A stretch of 64,000 nt of DNA from Psoroptes ovis (taxonomy: Eukaryota; Arthropoda; Arachnida; Sarcoptiformes; Psoroptidae). Below, one piece after another: positions 1-12,900 of this stretch. The stretch lies in assembly GCA_002943765.1 (NCBI GenBank), contig PQWQ01000008.1:1240001-1304000 (forward strand), in the 5' to 3' direction. Positions within the stretch are counted from its first letter, which is position 1. Each line of letters opens with the position of its first letter. The position numbers and the translations under genes were made by a program. Below the pieces are notes generated by a model. The model saw only the letters and a list, made by a program, of their open reading frames with translations, had not been told where the DNA came from and made no database searches.

Positions 1-579
1 CTTCCCGAGACAAAATGATAGACGAAAGCAATTTACTGCAAATTGAATATGGAAAAATCCATTTAAATACATTCTTTTGTTGCTGTTGTCTATATTTTCC
101 TTCGTAATTCAAATCTTCAAAATCTAATCAATTGATTGAATTTGTTATTCGTTCGATTATGACTATTATTATTATGATTATCATCAATAAATGAATGAAT
201 AAATAATAATAATAATCATATAAGAATATTCTTTTCTGAATTCCCGGTGTATGTTCAGTGTTTGTCAACCGTTTTTATATGTTTAACAGGAGTGGATCGC
301 TAATTTCGTCCCTGGACAATATGCTGTTGTATCGAACGAAATTTTTTGATGATTTTATACGAAAATTGGTTGAGAAACACTGTTTTTTACAAATGCACTC
401 AAACAACACAGAGACATACACATTTACTGAAAATAACCATTGTAAATAAATATTTATATATCAAATTCAATTTGAGATGATTGAATTTGAAAAATAAATT
501 GATTTTGAATATAAGAAAGAAAAAAAAATTGAAATGAAATGAAATAAAATGAAAAATTTATAATTTTTTTTTTCGTATA

Positions 580-662
580 GTTTTGCACTCGGCGAAAACA
601 ATTTTCATAATGGAAATCATATATGATTGATGGTGCTCGATGGGCGCCTGTCGAGTGCAAAG
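580..662. repeat. Short palindromic element with GGCGCC core
   Basis: The left arm TTTGCACTCGGCG and the right arm CGCCTGTCGAGTGCAAAG are near-complementary. The inner part contains GGTGCTCGATGGGCGCC. A closely similar block recurs at 12437-12489, and the GGCGCCTATCGAG core also occurs in the two TTAA-flanked elements at 22213 and 51184. It is probably a degraded or shorter member of the same MITE group. Confidence 0.5.
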
Positions 663-688
663 TATCTCAAGAAATTTCTATTAAAATA

Positions 689-767
689 TTAATTGTCCAA
701 AAAGTTCATTCCGCTTAACCAATAGAGTTGGTGGTGAAAATCGGCCAGAACTTTCCGGACAACCCAA
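689..767. mobile_element. Mariner-type MITE, copy 1
   Basis: The termini are inverted: TTAATTGTCCAAAAAGTTC on the left, and the right end reads TTGGGTTGTCCGGAAAGTTC in reverse complement. TA lies on both sides (687-688 and 768-769), as expected for Tc1/mariner integration. About 79 bp, no coding capacity. Confidence 0.75.
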
Positions 768-1197
768 TAAAACATGAAATTCTCAAAAAAATTTTTATAT
801 TTGGCTACACGTTGATTTCTTATTAAATTTTCAATATTTTTTTTTTCGATCAATTTTATATGGAAACTTTCAGAACTATATTTTTGTAAACAATAAACAA
901 TAATAATCATAATAATTATCATTGAATTTTATTGTTCAATGAATATTCAATGAATGGAATAAAATTGAGATGAAAAAATCAATCAATTTTCCATAGACTT
1001 TTCATTGAAATTCCATTGAATTTCGCAGAATTTCCACAGAATTCAATTTTGGCCAAAAAAAAAATCAATTGAATCGAATCGATTACATTGATTCCATTAC
1101 AACCACCACCACCACCAACACTATTGACTGTCAATCACATTTCACTATGTGTTTATCAATATGTTTCAACCTAATATTTCAATAAATTCAACAAATA

Positions 1198-1278
1198 TTA
1201 GGCTGTCCGGAAAGTTCATCTGGCTTAATCAATAAAAGTTGCTCATGAAAATCGGCCAGAACTTTAAGGACAGACTAA
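1198..1278. mobile_element. Mariner-type MITE, copy 2
   Basis: Starts TTAGGCTGTCCGGAAAGTTC and ends with its inverted partner GAACTTTAAGGACAGACTAA. TA dinucleotides flank it at 1196-1197 and 1279-1280. The interior contains ATCGGCCAGAACTTT, also seen in copy 1. Confidence 0.75.
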
Positions 1279-1643
1279 TATTTCAATATCTATCCAATAT
1301 TTTATAATACAATTTTAATACATTGTCATTCAATCACTGATGATTATCATTATTGTCAATCACATTCCATCATCATCATCATTATCATCAGATTTCAATG
1401 TATTTCGAATATATATATACATAAAATCATTTCATTTAATATATAAAATACATATGTCACATGAATGATAATATTTGAAGAAATAAACATTTTTTTTTTT
1501 TTTGATTGAAAATAATATTCATAAAAACATATAAATATTCATACCACACACACATACACACTCATTTTCATGCAAATATTCATTTTAATATTGATATTTT
1601 GATTGAAATGTCAATGTTGATTCTTTTATTTCAATTTTTATTA

Positions 1644-1724
1644 TTAACGTGTCCCATAAGTTCTTGCCGTTTTTTGAATTGAAAAAAAAATTAAAAAGCG
1701 ACAAGAACTTATGGGACAACTTGA
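1644..1724. mobile_element. Mariner-type MITE, CCCATAAG subfamily
   Basis: The arms read GTCCCATAAGTTCTTGCCG and CGACAAGAACTTATGGGAC, making an almost perfect hairpin around an A-rich loop. TA flanks both sides. The copy at 21536-21615 belongs to the same subfamily. Confidence 0.75.
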
Positions 1725-2639
1725 TATTATTTTCAATTGATTTCAATTGATTATTTGTATCTATTTGAATAATAAATTGAAAATGAAATAATAATAAAAA
1801 TGATGACAAATAATAATAATAATATATATATCGATGATATGTATGTTGATATATCATCAATTGATATGTACATGTTCACCATTGAGTGTTCAATTGATTG
1901 GAAAATTTCAATATATGAATTTTTCAAATCAATTGATGATAATAATAATAATGACAATGATGGTAATGAATAATGAAAATGATGGTAATGAATGAATGAT
2001 GTTAATAATAATGATAATGTTAATAATAATAACAATAATGATGATAATAATCAAACAATAATGATAATGATAATTAAATGTAAAATTACATTTGAATTTT
2101 TTACTTTTTTTTTCATTTTTCTATTTTAATAATGTCAATTATATACAATTATGAACAATTGAATTGAAATGAAAATGAAATTCAATTGAATTCATAGTTG
2201 AATTCATAGTTAAAGTGAATTCGAATTGAAATTGAATTGAAATTGAATTCAAAGTTGAGGAGAATTGAATTGAATTTGAATTGAATTCAAAGTTGAATTG
2301 AATTGAATTGAATTCAATTGAATTTTCAGTTCACTTTTTCGATTCATATGTCATGTATATGTGATATTGTGTTATGAGTGTATGTGTTTGTATTCGTGTG
2401 TTCGTGTATGTGTGCGTGTGTGCTTTATGGAGACAATTTTTTTTTTTTTTTTTTTTTTTGTTCAATTCAATTTCTATTGTTTATATTCAGTTGAATATGA
2501 ATTTTGCTTTTTCATTTTGAAAAAATATATATTTTTGAAAAATTGAATACATCCAAAAGAATTCATTTGAATGTATCAACCGATTGTATTTCAATGATAA
2601 TTGATGAGGATTATCGAAGATATAAAAAGATATTTCCAA

Positions 2640-2960
2640 GGTATTCAAAGATATTAAAGGATATTTCTAAGTAATTCGTCGATATTCACGAATATTTCCG
2701 AGATATAAGCCGACATCCACGAACATTGCCAAGATATTTAATGATATTAACCGATTTTCCTGAGTAATTCGTCGATATTCACGAATATTTCCGAGATATA
2801 AGCCGACATCCACGAACATTGCCAAGATATTTAATGATATTAACCGATTTTCCTGAGTAATTCGTCGATATTCACGAATATTTCCAAGATATTCAAGGAT
2901 ATAAACCGATTTTCTTGAGTAATTCGTCGATAATCGTGAATATTTCCAAGATGTTACCGA
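2640..2960. repeat. 93 bp tandem repeat array
   Basis: The word GTAATTCGTCGATATTCACG starts at 2671, 2764 and 2857, an exact 93 bp period. A diverged fourth copy begins near 2913. Each unit holds two related half-motifs (CGATATTCACGAATATTTCC and CGACATCCACGAACATTGCC), so it probably grew from a shorter repeat. The frames across it are not convincing genes. Confidence 0.8.
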
Positions 2961-4923
2961 AGATATCTCGAAAATATATCCTAAGAATATCCATAAGAAT
3001 CATATATATTTCCAAAGGTAAAGGTGAATGATTTTCCTCTCGAATCAATTTAAATGAAAAATTTCGAATTTTTGTCCCTTTCAAATCAAAAAATAATTTT
3101 TAAAATTTCAATTTGAAAAAATTCAAAGAATAATTCAAAGAATCAACTACGCATGTCTTCATTATATTCAATTCTGTAATTATTATTATTTATTCAAAGA
3201 AGAAACAAAAAATTCTGTTACTTCATCTATATACGTATGAATAGTATACACTGTACAATAATAATAATGATTGTCCAGAACAGAATCGCAGAATCGTAAA
3301 AATTTTCATTTTCAATCATTTTCATTGGTGCATACATATTTCATTCATTCATTCATTCATTCATTTACGTTCATTTATGTTCATTTGTTCGTCCTGTATG
3401 TGTTTCGGAATTTATGAATTCATTCTAAATTCATTGATCATTGAATTCTTTCTCAGAATTTTCAATAAATTTCCAAATGATTTTCATTTTTCGTAAAATT
3501 ATTCAATTATCCATTCGACTGCTGCTGCTGATGCCATTGTTTATTGTTTACGTTTTGAAATTTTCAAATTTACCAAATTTTTCATGTTTCAATTTGTTCA
3601 ATTTTGTTGTTCAATTATTGTTCAATTTTCATTTTGAAATTTTCAAAAATAAAACTGGAATTCTGACAAAGGATATGGTGAAATTTAAAAATCTGAAACA
3701 ACTAATTATGATTTCTGTGTGTTTTTTTAATTCAAAATATTATTATTGTTAATATTCAAATTATTAAAATTAAAATTATTCAGTGCGAATACTAAGACTA
3801 TTCTTTATGTGAATACGAGGAATAAGACTATTCTCCGTGTGTTTTATTCAAATTATTTGATAAATAATAAGAATATTTTCTCACTCTCTGTGTCTGTCTG
3901 TGTGTGTCAATACCTATGAATATTCTTTGTATGTATATGAATCATCTTTCTTTTATTTATTTTTTTTATTCTTTGTTTAAATCATATTTGTTTGAGTTGG
4001 TGAATTGTCTCATATTATTTGATATTCATAGATTTTTTCTTTCTTATTTCATAATTCTTTGATTTATCCGTTCATAATTCATTCAAAAGGTGTATAAATT
4101 TGTGTTCAAAAGGTGTGTATTTGTATTTATATTTATATTTATGTATTTGTTTGTCAATGCTTTGAAACATGAAAAATTCAGAATCATCCGAATCAGGTCT
4201 TAGGAATATGAAAGTGAAATGAAATGGGAAAAAATAATGAAACCGAAATAAATCTAAAATAACCTTAAATAATTTTGATCAACTGAATCAAACTGAATGT
4301 GAACACAACGAAAATCGATTCCGGCCACAAGAATCAATTCATTCTGTTCGATCGACTATAAACTACTAACGACACTGTAGAAATGTGTATGTGTTGAAAT
4401 ATAATTTGAAGAATTTCGATTAATTTTTCATAATTTGATTGCTACCCGATTCAAATATCAAAACACGATTCGAGTTCAGTGTATGACGTGTTCAAATAAA
4501 TATATATTCATAGTGGAAATATTTGAAAAAATAAAAACGATTTCCATAAATAATAATAATCATGTAAATATCATGTAACTATCTTTGATATAGGAATTTT
4601 TATCGAAATTCTTTGTAGTACAAAAATTCTTTTCGATACTTTTGAGTGTTTGTCTGAAAAAATAAAAATAAAAATGTATTTTCAGTGTATTCATAATTTG
4701 AAAATGTTTGATTTGATCATATGATCATCATCATTATCATCACATCGGAATTAATTGTCCAATTAATTTTGATTTTGATTTGATTTGATTTTATATTAAT
4801 CAATCATTATTAATTTTGAAGAAAATATTTTTGAAATATTTGATATTTAATTGACATTTAAACAGAATATTTTGTTTTAAATGTAAGTTAATTAAATTCA
4901 ACTATTTTTGAAAATATTTTCTT

Positions 4924-5170
4924 GATTAACCACCAGAAAGACTGGGCAAGGTCCTAGCGTTTTTTTCCTTGATTAGCCTCTTAAAAAGGGCCTGCAAAGG
5001 TCTCAACGACACTAGGGTTTCTTAATTAACAGCTTCAAAGGCTCTAGACTCTGCCGGATCCTGACGGCTATCTGCTTCATTAGCCGGTAGCCCATTCATG
5101 ACCTTCGTAGCTATTGTGCTCATTAATCGCTTTAAAGGGCCATGCAGGGGTCTAGACAGCTATTCGGATT
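4924..5170. repeat. Degenerate GC-richer repeat block
   Basis: Five blocks of about 43-54 bp each begin ATTA(A/G)(C/T) and share pieces such as AAAGGGCC, TGCAAAGGTCT, TCTAGAC and GGCTAT. Base composition is clearly richer in G+C than the flanks. The copies are too diverged for a recent tandem expansion. Origin unknown; no open frame crosses it. Confidence 0.5.
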
Positions 5171-5769
5171 ATCCACGGGACCCATTGACAAAAATCACAT
5201 GGACCAATAAATGTCAATCAATCATTAATGAATAAATCATTATTATCATTATGTCGTGTTGTGTCTTGAAAATCTTTTAAATCTGAATTTAAATTTTAAT
5301 CGTGAATTTTCTTAATCGAAAAATTTTTTTTCCATGTCCACACAATCATCGATTCAAAATAATGATGTTCAATCAATAATGATGACACACACACACACAG
5401 AAACAAATGCAAGAAAAGTTCTTGAAATGGAAAAATATAAAATGAAGGTACAGTGAAAATTGATAATTAATTGAATCATATTGTTTATTACATTAGAAAC
5501 ATTTATTTCTTTAAGACTTGTTGTTTGAATTTTGTGTGCATACAATGCGTATGCGTTTTGTGCATTCATCTATGTGTATAACCCTTTGGTTATTTTATTA
5601 TTTCATTTGATTGTTTTCGTTTTTGTTTTATTTGTAATCTTTCATAGGAAAAAAGAAAAATTAAAGCGAATAGAAGGTTAATTGAGTGAGAAAAAGACCG
5701 AAGTTCTTGGGTATTATGTTCATTGTTTTAAAATTAATTTCTACAATTATTTATTACTATTACAATTTT

Positions 5770-5845
5770 GTGTTGTCCAAAAAGTTCAAAACGCTTTAAT
5801 CCATTGAATAACTAATAAAAAGTGGCCAAAACTTTTCGGACAATC
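5770..5845. mobile_element. Mariner-type MITE, copy 4
   Basis: Left arm TTGTCCAAAAAGTTCAAAACG, and right arm GGCCAAAACTTTTCGGACAA in inverse orientation. The ends are less clean than in copies 1 and 2, so boundaries are within a few bases. Confidence 0.6.
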
Positions 5846-6039
5846 ACGAAAAACAATAATACATTTTTAATGATTACAAATGTTGTGTTACAAATATTAA
5901 TCATTTCTTTTTTGTTTCTCTTCTCTCTATTTTCTCTTGGAATTCTTTTATTTTAACATTAACTATTTCAGGTGTACGAAAGGTATTTTCAAGAATTTCA
6001 CGATATTGATGATGATGATGATGATGATGGAGAACAAGC

Positions 6040-6075
6040 AAGATAACCCTTGTTCCGTTATCACAAGGGTGTTAG
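6040..6075 (-). other. Candidate 3' UTR stem-loop of the LINE
   Basis: On the minus strand ACCCTTGT and ACAAGGGT form an 8 bp perfect stem with loop GATAACGGA, between the ORF2 stop and the (ATC)n tail. 3' hairpins of this kind are recognised by the element's own reverse transcriptase in several LINE families; that role is inferred here. Confidence 0.5.
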
Positions 6076-6088
6076 TCGTATGGTCACA

Positions 6089-9000
6089 TCAGCCGTGCCC
6101 TGTCAGCAGTCTTGTCAAATCCCTATCGGGACTAAAGTTGATAGATATTCGCGATCCAACTGTTGGAAAAAACAGTTTCGTCGTGTGGCCATCAGCAGTC
6201 TCCGTCCATCTCTGATTCCAAAGATTCAGTATGTCCAACTTCGACGCTTGGCATAGTGTCATCATGGACACTCGGGTGTAAAAAACATCCGAGAGGTCGG
6301 CCGCAGCAACCTTGGCAAACCTATCAGCTAGATCATTACCAAAGCTGCCGCAGTGCGACCTAGTCCATTTCAGACAAATATGGCCACGATGGTTGCACAC
6401 GACACGAAAAATGTCCTGCACTAGTTCATTATACGAATAGATATTGTGTATAGCCCAAATCGCTGACATAGAGTCAGTTATAATTTGAACATCAACAATA
6501 TCATTCTCAACGATCCATACCAATGCGTTGCGAATGGCTAAAAGTTCAGCCTGGAAGACTGAACAGCCAGCGCCCATACGGAAGCATTGAATCACGTTGG
6601 GGATGCAATTTTCATCATTGAAAACGACAAAAGAACACCCGACCAGGTCCTCAGACTTTGAACCATCAGTGAAAATAGTACAACTGTGAAAGTTAGTACA
6701 AAATCTCAACTCATCGTCGATCCTCTCAATAAAAAAAGATTGGATCAACGATGGATGGATCATATCTTCGAACCTGACCGGGAATTCATATCGTTCCCTC
6801 AGAGAGGCATCACTTTTTATATTGAACACATCTGATCGTAATTTGATCACCAAGTCAATTGGAATCAAATTAGCTATGATCAACGATGCTTGCAGTGACA
6901 CAGTTCTGGACGCTCGAATCATACCAACAGCAAAACGTCTTTGCAAACTTAACAGTTTGCTACATTTCGTTCTGCAAGACAAGATACTGTTCCAGACAGG
7001 GCAGGCATAAACTATCATCGGTTCGATTGCTCGAACGTAAATAGTACGTAAGACGTCATACGATAAACCCCATCTAGGACCAAATTTTTTCTTGATGTAA
7101 TTAAACAATTTCATAGATTTCGATACCAAGTAATCGATATGATTGTTCCATGATAATTTTGAATCGATCATTAATCCAAGTATTTTAATACATGGGACGA
7201 TTTCAATATGAATATCGTTCATGTGGACAGTAGTGACAAGCGAATTTCGGCGTTTCGATATGTTCATGCATTTGCTTTTGGATGGATTGAACGATAAACC
7301 ATTTCGAGAACCCCAATCAGAAATAACTTTCAATATGCTATTTGTCATCATAATTGCGATCTCATCATATCGATGTTCACAGATTAACACACAATCATCA
7401 GCATAGGCTTGCAAATGACATCCAATGGGCAGATTGATTTTCAAAAGATCATCTAATAATATATTCCATAATAATGGTGATAATTTACCACCCTGTGGTA
7501 CACCACCTGTTGCATTTTTATTAAATGAGCGATGAAAAAAATGGTAGTTCGATTGTACGATTGCGAAAATAATCCACAATAATAGTATATAAGTTTGCAG
7601 GCAACGAAAATTTTCTTAAATTGTATAATATCAAATCAGATCTAGCAGAGTCAAAAGCTCCGCTAATGTCTAAGGAAACAATATATCCAAAATTATTTTT
7701 ATCGCGTATATCACTAATTTTTGAGACCAGATTGTTCAGAGCTTGAATTGATGATTTTTGTGGAAGAAAACCAAATTGATTTGATGATAAACAATGATTG
7801 GTGATAAGAAAGTGTTGGAGACGACGAGTGATGATACTTTCAAGAATTTTGCCCATAACGGGCAATAGTGAAATCGGACGAAAAGATTTATAATTATTAT
7901 TACCATTTTTTGGAATTAGTTTGACCGTAGCTTTTTTCCAACATTTAGGAAAAACACCGAATAATAAGCATTTGTTGAATATATTTAGCAATAATGATGG
8001 AAACATAAAATGAATTCGTTTGATGATATTAGCTGAGATCGCATCATAACCAGGTGATTTGTTGTCTTTCTCATCATTCACAGCAATTTCTACTTCATTT
8101 TTTGTGATAGATGGATCATTTATATTCGTGCATTGATTTTGGTAGAGATGATGGATAGAAGAATCAATATCATTAGTGATATCAGGAAATAGTTTATTCA
8201 ATAGATACGTTGCTGTATCATCAATAGAAATCGTCCAGGTAGAATCTTCTTTTTGTATAGTTTTTAAATTGTGATTAATTGAAGTTGGATTTTTACAGTG
8301 TTGATATACTTTTTTCCAAACATCATGCCGGTTTATTTGGCTGAAGAAATTCTCACAGTCGTCGATTTTTGATTTCAATAATAAACTTTTAAAATCTTTG
8401 ACACAAGCTATGTATCTATCACGCCATATAGCACGATTCAAAGAACAGCGTTGACGTTGAAATCTTCTTCTTAGATTTTTTAACAATATTAATTTAGCTT
8501 TCAATTCATTTGAGATCTTTGGTTTAGAAAAATTGGTATTCAATTTCGGTAAACATTCATCACTAATTTCTATAATAGCGGATGTTAAATCGTCGACAAA
8601 ATTTTCAATATCATTTTTAGAATTGAGATGAGAAACGTTCACATTAAATTTAGATAAGCTGATGATTCTTCTATTAAATTCAGACCAATCAATACATTTC
8701 GTGTGATATTTTCTGGTTAGATAATGTGATTTAACCGGAATATATGAAGAAAAGGAAAACGATATCAAGTTATGATCTGAGCCAGAAGCCAGGCTTTCTA
8801 CGCGCCAATTTGAAACATGGTTGATTGCATGTTGATTAACTAAAGTTAAATCAATAGCACTCTGATATCGACTATTATCAAACGTCATTGAACCATCATT
8901 AAGAATTACCAAATTCTGGCGACATGTGAGATCTAAAATAATATGTCCACGTTCATCGTTTATGTTCCCACCCCAAACCCGATTATGACTGTTGAAGTCG

Positions 9001-9401
9001 CCAGTGATTATAATAGGATATTCGGAATATGATATGACCAATTGTTCGATGTTTTCAAGGTGATTCATAAATGTGGAGATTTCTTCATTTTTGGAAAAAT
9101 ACACCGAACATAATATGAATGGTAAAGAGCAATTCACTAAGCAGCAAGTGCAATTCGGGTTTGTGAATTGATCTATTTTGAAAAGCTCATAAGATGTAAC
9201 GATTGCACATTTTGGGCTATCCGGATGGTAGACACTATTAAATTCAGGAAAGCCTGTTATAGTCGATGAAACATGTGGCTCCTGGATGCAAAATAACGAT
9301 GAGTTTAATAGAGCGGCATTTGCCGTGAACATCAGTGTTGACTTGTGACTGTGTTGTAAGTTTTGGGTCAGGATTTTGATATTTGATTCACTAGTATCCA
9401 T
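6089..9401 (-). pseudogene. LINE ORF2: endonuclease-RT-RNase H, frameshifted
   Basis: Encodes the replication enzyme of the retrotransposon. The first segment (9401-7521) has an APE-type endonuclease (TQNLQHS, IQEPHVS, IITGDFNSHNRVWGG, GSDHNLISF) and the start of the reverse transcriptase (RPISLLPVMGKILE, SLDISGAFDSA). The second segment (about 7579-6089) continues with motif B GVPQGGKLSPLLWN, the catalytic YADD box, then RNase H (FTDGS, QAELLAI, ITDSMSA, NDLADR). The frame breaks at a run of seven A on the plus strand (7535-7541), so one indel separates the two halves. All visible catalytic residues are kept. The ORF ends at LLTGHG, where relatives usually continue into a Cys/His domain. ORF2 starts inside the end of ORF1 (11 nt overlap). 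Confidence 0.9.
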
Positions 9402-9845
9402 AATCTATATTGGATTTTGTGCGTTCTACAGCAATTTTGTATTCGTTGCAATTTTTATCAAACACCGAATGTTTGATGCAGACCACTTTATGTGGGTTGA
9501 TGTTGTTTCGGTAGACGCAATTTGAACAGACTGGATTTGATGTTGAAGTTGATGCTGAACATGAACTTGAAAGGTGTTCACCGTTGCATTTGCCACAAAC
9601 TGGTTTATTTTTACAATATTTCATCGGGTGTCCAAAACGAAGGCATTGTAGACATTGTGTAACAGATAAATAATCTTTAACAGTACAGCATTTGTAGCCG
9701 ATGAACAGGTGACCAATATCAATACATTTTTGCCATATCAAAGGAGATGCTTCAAATATCATGTATTTAGTACCAACACGATCTCTTTTGGTGCGTACTC
9801 TTTTCAATATTTGTTTGTCGTCATCCAGTAATGTTTTAATATCAT
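9391..9845 (-). pseudogene. LINE ORF1, gag-like, 5'-truncated
   Basis: The C-terminal part of a nucleic-acid-binding gag protein. The frame is open upstream of the first Met and continues to about 9845, where it loses coherence, so the N-terminal half is missing. It carries three zinc-knuckle-like clusters: CLQCLRFGHPMKYC, CGKCNGEHLSSSC and CSNC, matching the C-x2-C-x4-H-x4-C type. The stop codon TAG overlaps the ORF2 start. Confidence 0.85.
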
Positions 9846-9969
9846 TGTTTTGTCATTGTTATCATTGTTTTTCAAGTTTAATTCTTGATTAAATTAATTA
9901 AAAGTGATCAATCGAAGTGATTAATTAATTTAGATTAAATTAATCAAAAACAAAAGCCAAACAGAAAAA

Positions 9970-12900
9970 ATGATGCTAAACACTGATCAACAACAATCGT
10001 CATCAATATTATCATCAATAATATTAATATCATTAACAACAATTGTATCGATATCAACATCCACTATCGATTTATTATCATCAACGACATCATCATCGAT
10101 CACATTACCGTCACCAATTGATGATAATATTGATATTGATGATGATCAACAACAATACAATCATCAGTATCATTATCTCCACCACCATCATCATCATCAT
10201 CATCATCATCATGATCATCACCATCATCAACAACAACATCAGTATCATCATCAACAATATGATGTCAATGATCAACAAGAATCAAAATATTCATTATTAT
10301 CATTGTCATCATCAACAACACCATCACCTGATCATCATCCTAACGATCACCTTGATGCCTTTAATTATTCAATAATATCAATGGCCAATATCACTACCAC
10401 CACAACCACGACTACCACAACAGCATCATCTACGACTGCGATATCATCATCATCATCATTATCATCGACGATTATGACCACGAATACCATGTCATCATTG
10501 AATGTATCGACATCATCAACATTATCTTATTCATCATATTCATTTACATCATCATCATCATCATCATCATCGATTGTTAGCAATCAATTTGTTAATTATG
10601 ATGATGGTAAGTCAATGATTGATTGATTGATCAATTGAAATGAAATGGTCACCTAATGTGGCCAAGCCTTGACGACCATTCCTCAATACCCATCAATTTT
10701 GTACGTCGGACCACTCTCGATTCATCAATCTTATACCTCGGGCAATTCTTCATGATTCGATTATTCGAGACAGTCTTTGATTGAAATTATTATTCAATGA
10801 AAACATACCGAGAATTCTCAGTAAATTTCAAGTAAACTTTGGGAATCGAGGACCCAATGGCCCAAGAGAATAATTTAAACGATTCCACCATATTTTCATG
10901 ATTCCAATAATTCTCAGAATTCTTTGATTCTTCTTGCCATTCATTTACATAGAATTCCTTGGTGGTATTCAAATTGAAATTCATTGCCCCAATTCCAATT
11001 TATGAGTAAATGAAAAAAAAAATTAATCAAAGAAGTTTATGGCTGACATTTTGGACCAAAAATCAAAGTCGATCAAAGTGTAATACAAACACAGTGAATC
11101 ATATTCGAAGAATCGTATTCGATCGTTTATATTCAATTCAATGAAATACAAAGAGTATTTTTTTTTTTTTTTTTTGAAAATTCAATTAATGTCAAAGTTG
11201 ATTATCTACAAAGAATTCGAAAAAAATTATGATGTTTCATGGACAACACTTGATGATGTAAATCCACCATACAATTTTAAAAACGACCAAAATTGTCCAA
11301 TATTCAAAGTGTGCAATTGTAAAAATCGGCCACGGCCAAGTCTAGGTTAGTGTGTTACTTTCGGTGATCAATGATTTTGATTCGAACACCAAGGGATTTA
11401 CGTGTGTGTGTTTAGGTTCGAGCCATTTAGCTGATTTAGGGTCTTGATGTTCAAATCCTTACGTCTAAAATCTGATGCACAAAACCTGATCCCGAAGCCT
11501 GACGTCTAAAATCTGAAGCCCAGAACCTGACGTAATCCAGCGTGGCTCCCAATGACGAAATCCAAGATGGGGGGACCGAAGGACTAAAGTTCCAATAATG
11601 GACTCCACTGATTGTGTATGTATGTACAAAATTCTTGATTAAATTAAATCAAATTTTGTATGCACATTTTCATATTCAAATTGACATTTAAGAATAATTT
11701 GTCAATTTCGATTTAAATCAAAGACAGAGAATCAAAGAATATTCTCAATTGAATTGAATCAATCGAATTAATCAATGTTATTATGGAATTTTCAATCGAA
11801 TTCGAAAATCAATTCAAAAATCAATTAATTCTTTGAATTATTCTTGATTCTTTAAATAATTTTTGATTATCCTTGATTGTTGAATGGTTCTTTGAATTAT
11901 TCTTTTGAAGGATTCTTGAATTAATAATTCTTGATTGTGTATATTTGTACTAATAATTAATGAAATTTTACTTTTTTTTGGTACGAATTCCCACAAAAAA
12001 AAATGATCATTTATTGGATTTAAATTCTGGTATAGAATTTTGGAATAAAATTCTGTGTATGTCAATATATGAGTTCGTATGTTTGAATGTCGAATCATCA
12101 TCATTTTGAAATCATCATACGTTCATTTCTGTTTGATTTCGATTTCAATTTCTTGCCACATTTTCATAATTATCAATGATAATGAAATGAGTGAATGAAA
12201 TGAATGAGTGCAACAATGAATGTCAATCAAAAAGTAATAATGTTTTAAATATTTAATATTGTTTGTTGTCATTATCATCATCATTAACCCTTTTCATTTC
12301 AAGTATTTTTATTATTATTATTTTGATTCAAATATTCATACATTTGAAAATTAAAAAAAAAAATTAATTAAATGACGATACCATTGATGGTTTGTTTTGT
12401 TCGTATTTTGAATCATGTTTCTATTAAATATTGAAGATCATATATGAATAAGGTTCAATGGTGCTCGATTGGCGCCTATCGTGTGCAAGCGAGGGTTATT
12501 TTCTAATGAAAATTTAATGAGTATTTGAAAATATTTGTTGGGAAAATTTTGTATTTCACCACTGAAATGTACCTTAACAAATGTTGAAGGGTACTAAAAT
12601 TGCAAAATGTACAAATTGCTCCAGTTTGTACAGGTTTAAGAGGGCTGAGTTGAAAAAAAATATTTCAACCCTTTCACTCCTTACAACCCTTTGAAATGCG
12701 CAAAGGATTAATCATCTAATTAATAACCTTTAATCATCAGTCATTATCAAAAATCATTATTTATTCAATTTTCATTAACCTTTAACCCTTTTCTTCTTTA
12801 TCATTTTTTTTCTTCCAAATTTCACAGAAAGCGAAAAAGAATTATTTCAACAATATCTACGAAATCAAGCACTGGAAACACCGATACTTATAACGTTGAT

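Larger units (their letters stand above)
1..5985. other. Gene-free AT-rich region with repeats
   Basis: No reading frame here has recognisable protein similarity, and the longest frames are low complexity or start at non-ATG codons. The stretch holds four mariner-type MITE copies, a short GGCGCC palindromic element, a 93 bp tandem array, a degenerate GC-richer repeat block and simple sequence. It could be intergenic or part of a large intron of a gene to the left; nothing in the sequence decides this. Confidence 0.6.
5994..9845 (-). mobile_element. 5'-truncated non-LTR retrotransposon (LINE)
   Basis: A minus-strand element with a partial ORF1 (CCHC gag), an ORF2 (apurinic-type endonuclease, reverse transcriptase, RNase H) and a simple (ATC)n tail at its 3' end near 6003-6029. 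The presence of RNase H and a gag with zinc knuckles suggests the I/R1/LOA group; I cannot place the clade. ORF1 lacks its N-terminal part and homology fades near 9845, consistent with 5' truncation during target-primed reverse transcription. TTTTCAAG at 5986-5993 and at 9869-9876 is a weak target-duplication candidate. The element ends only about 125 bp from the receptor gene start at 9970, on the opposite strand. Confidence 0.9.

Noticed and set aside
11141..11350. Possible extra receptor exon
   Set aside because: Exon 1 and the TM1 exon already join in phase, and this frame has no compatible splice sites or conserved content.
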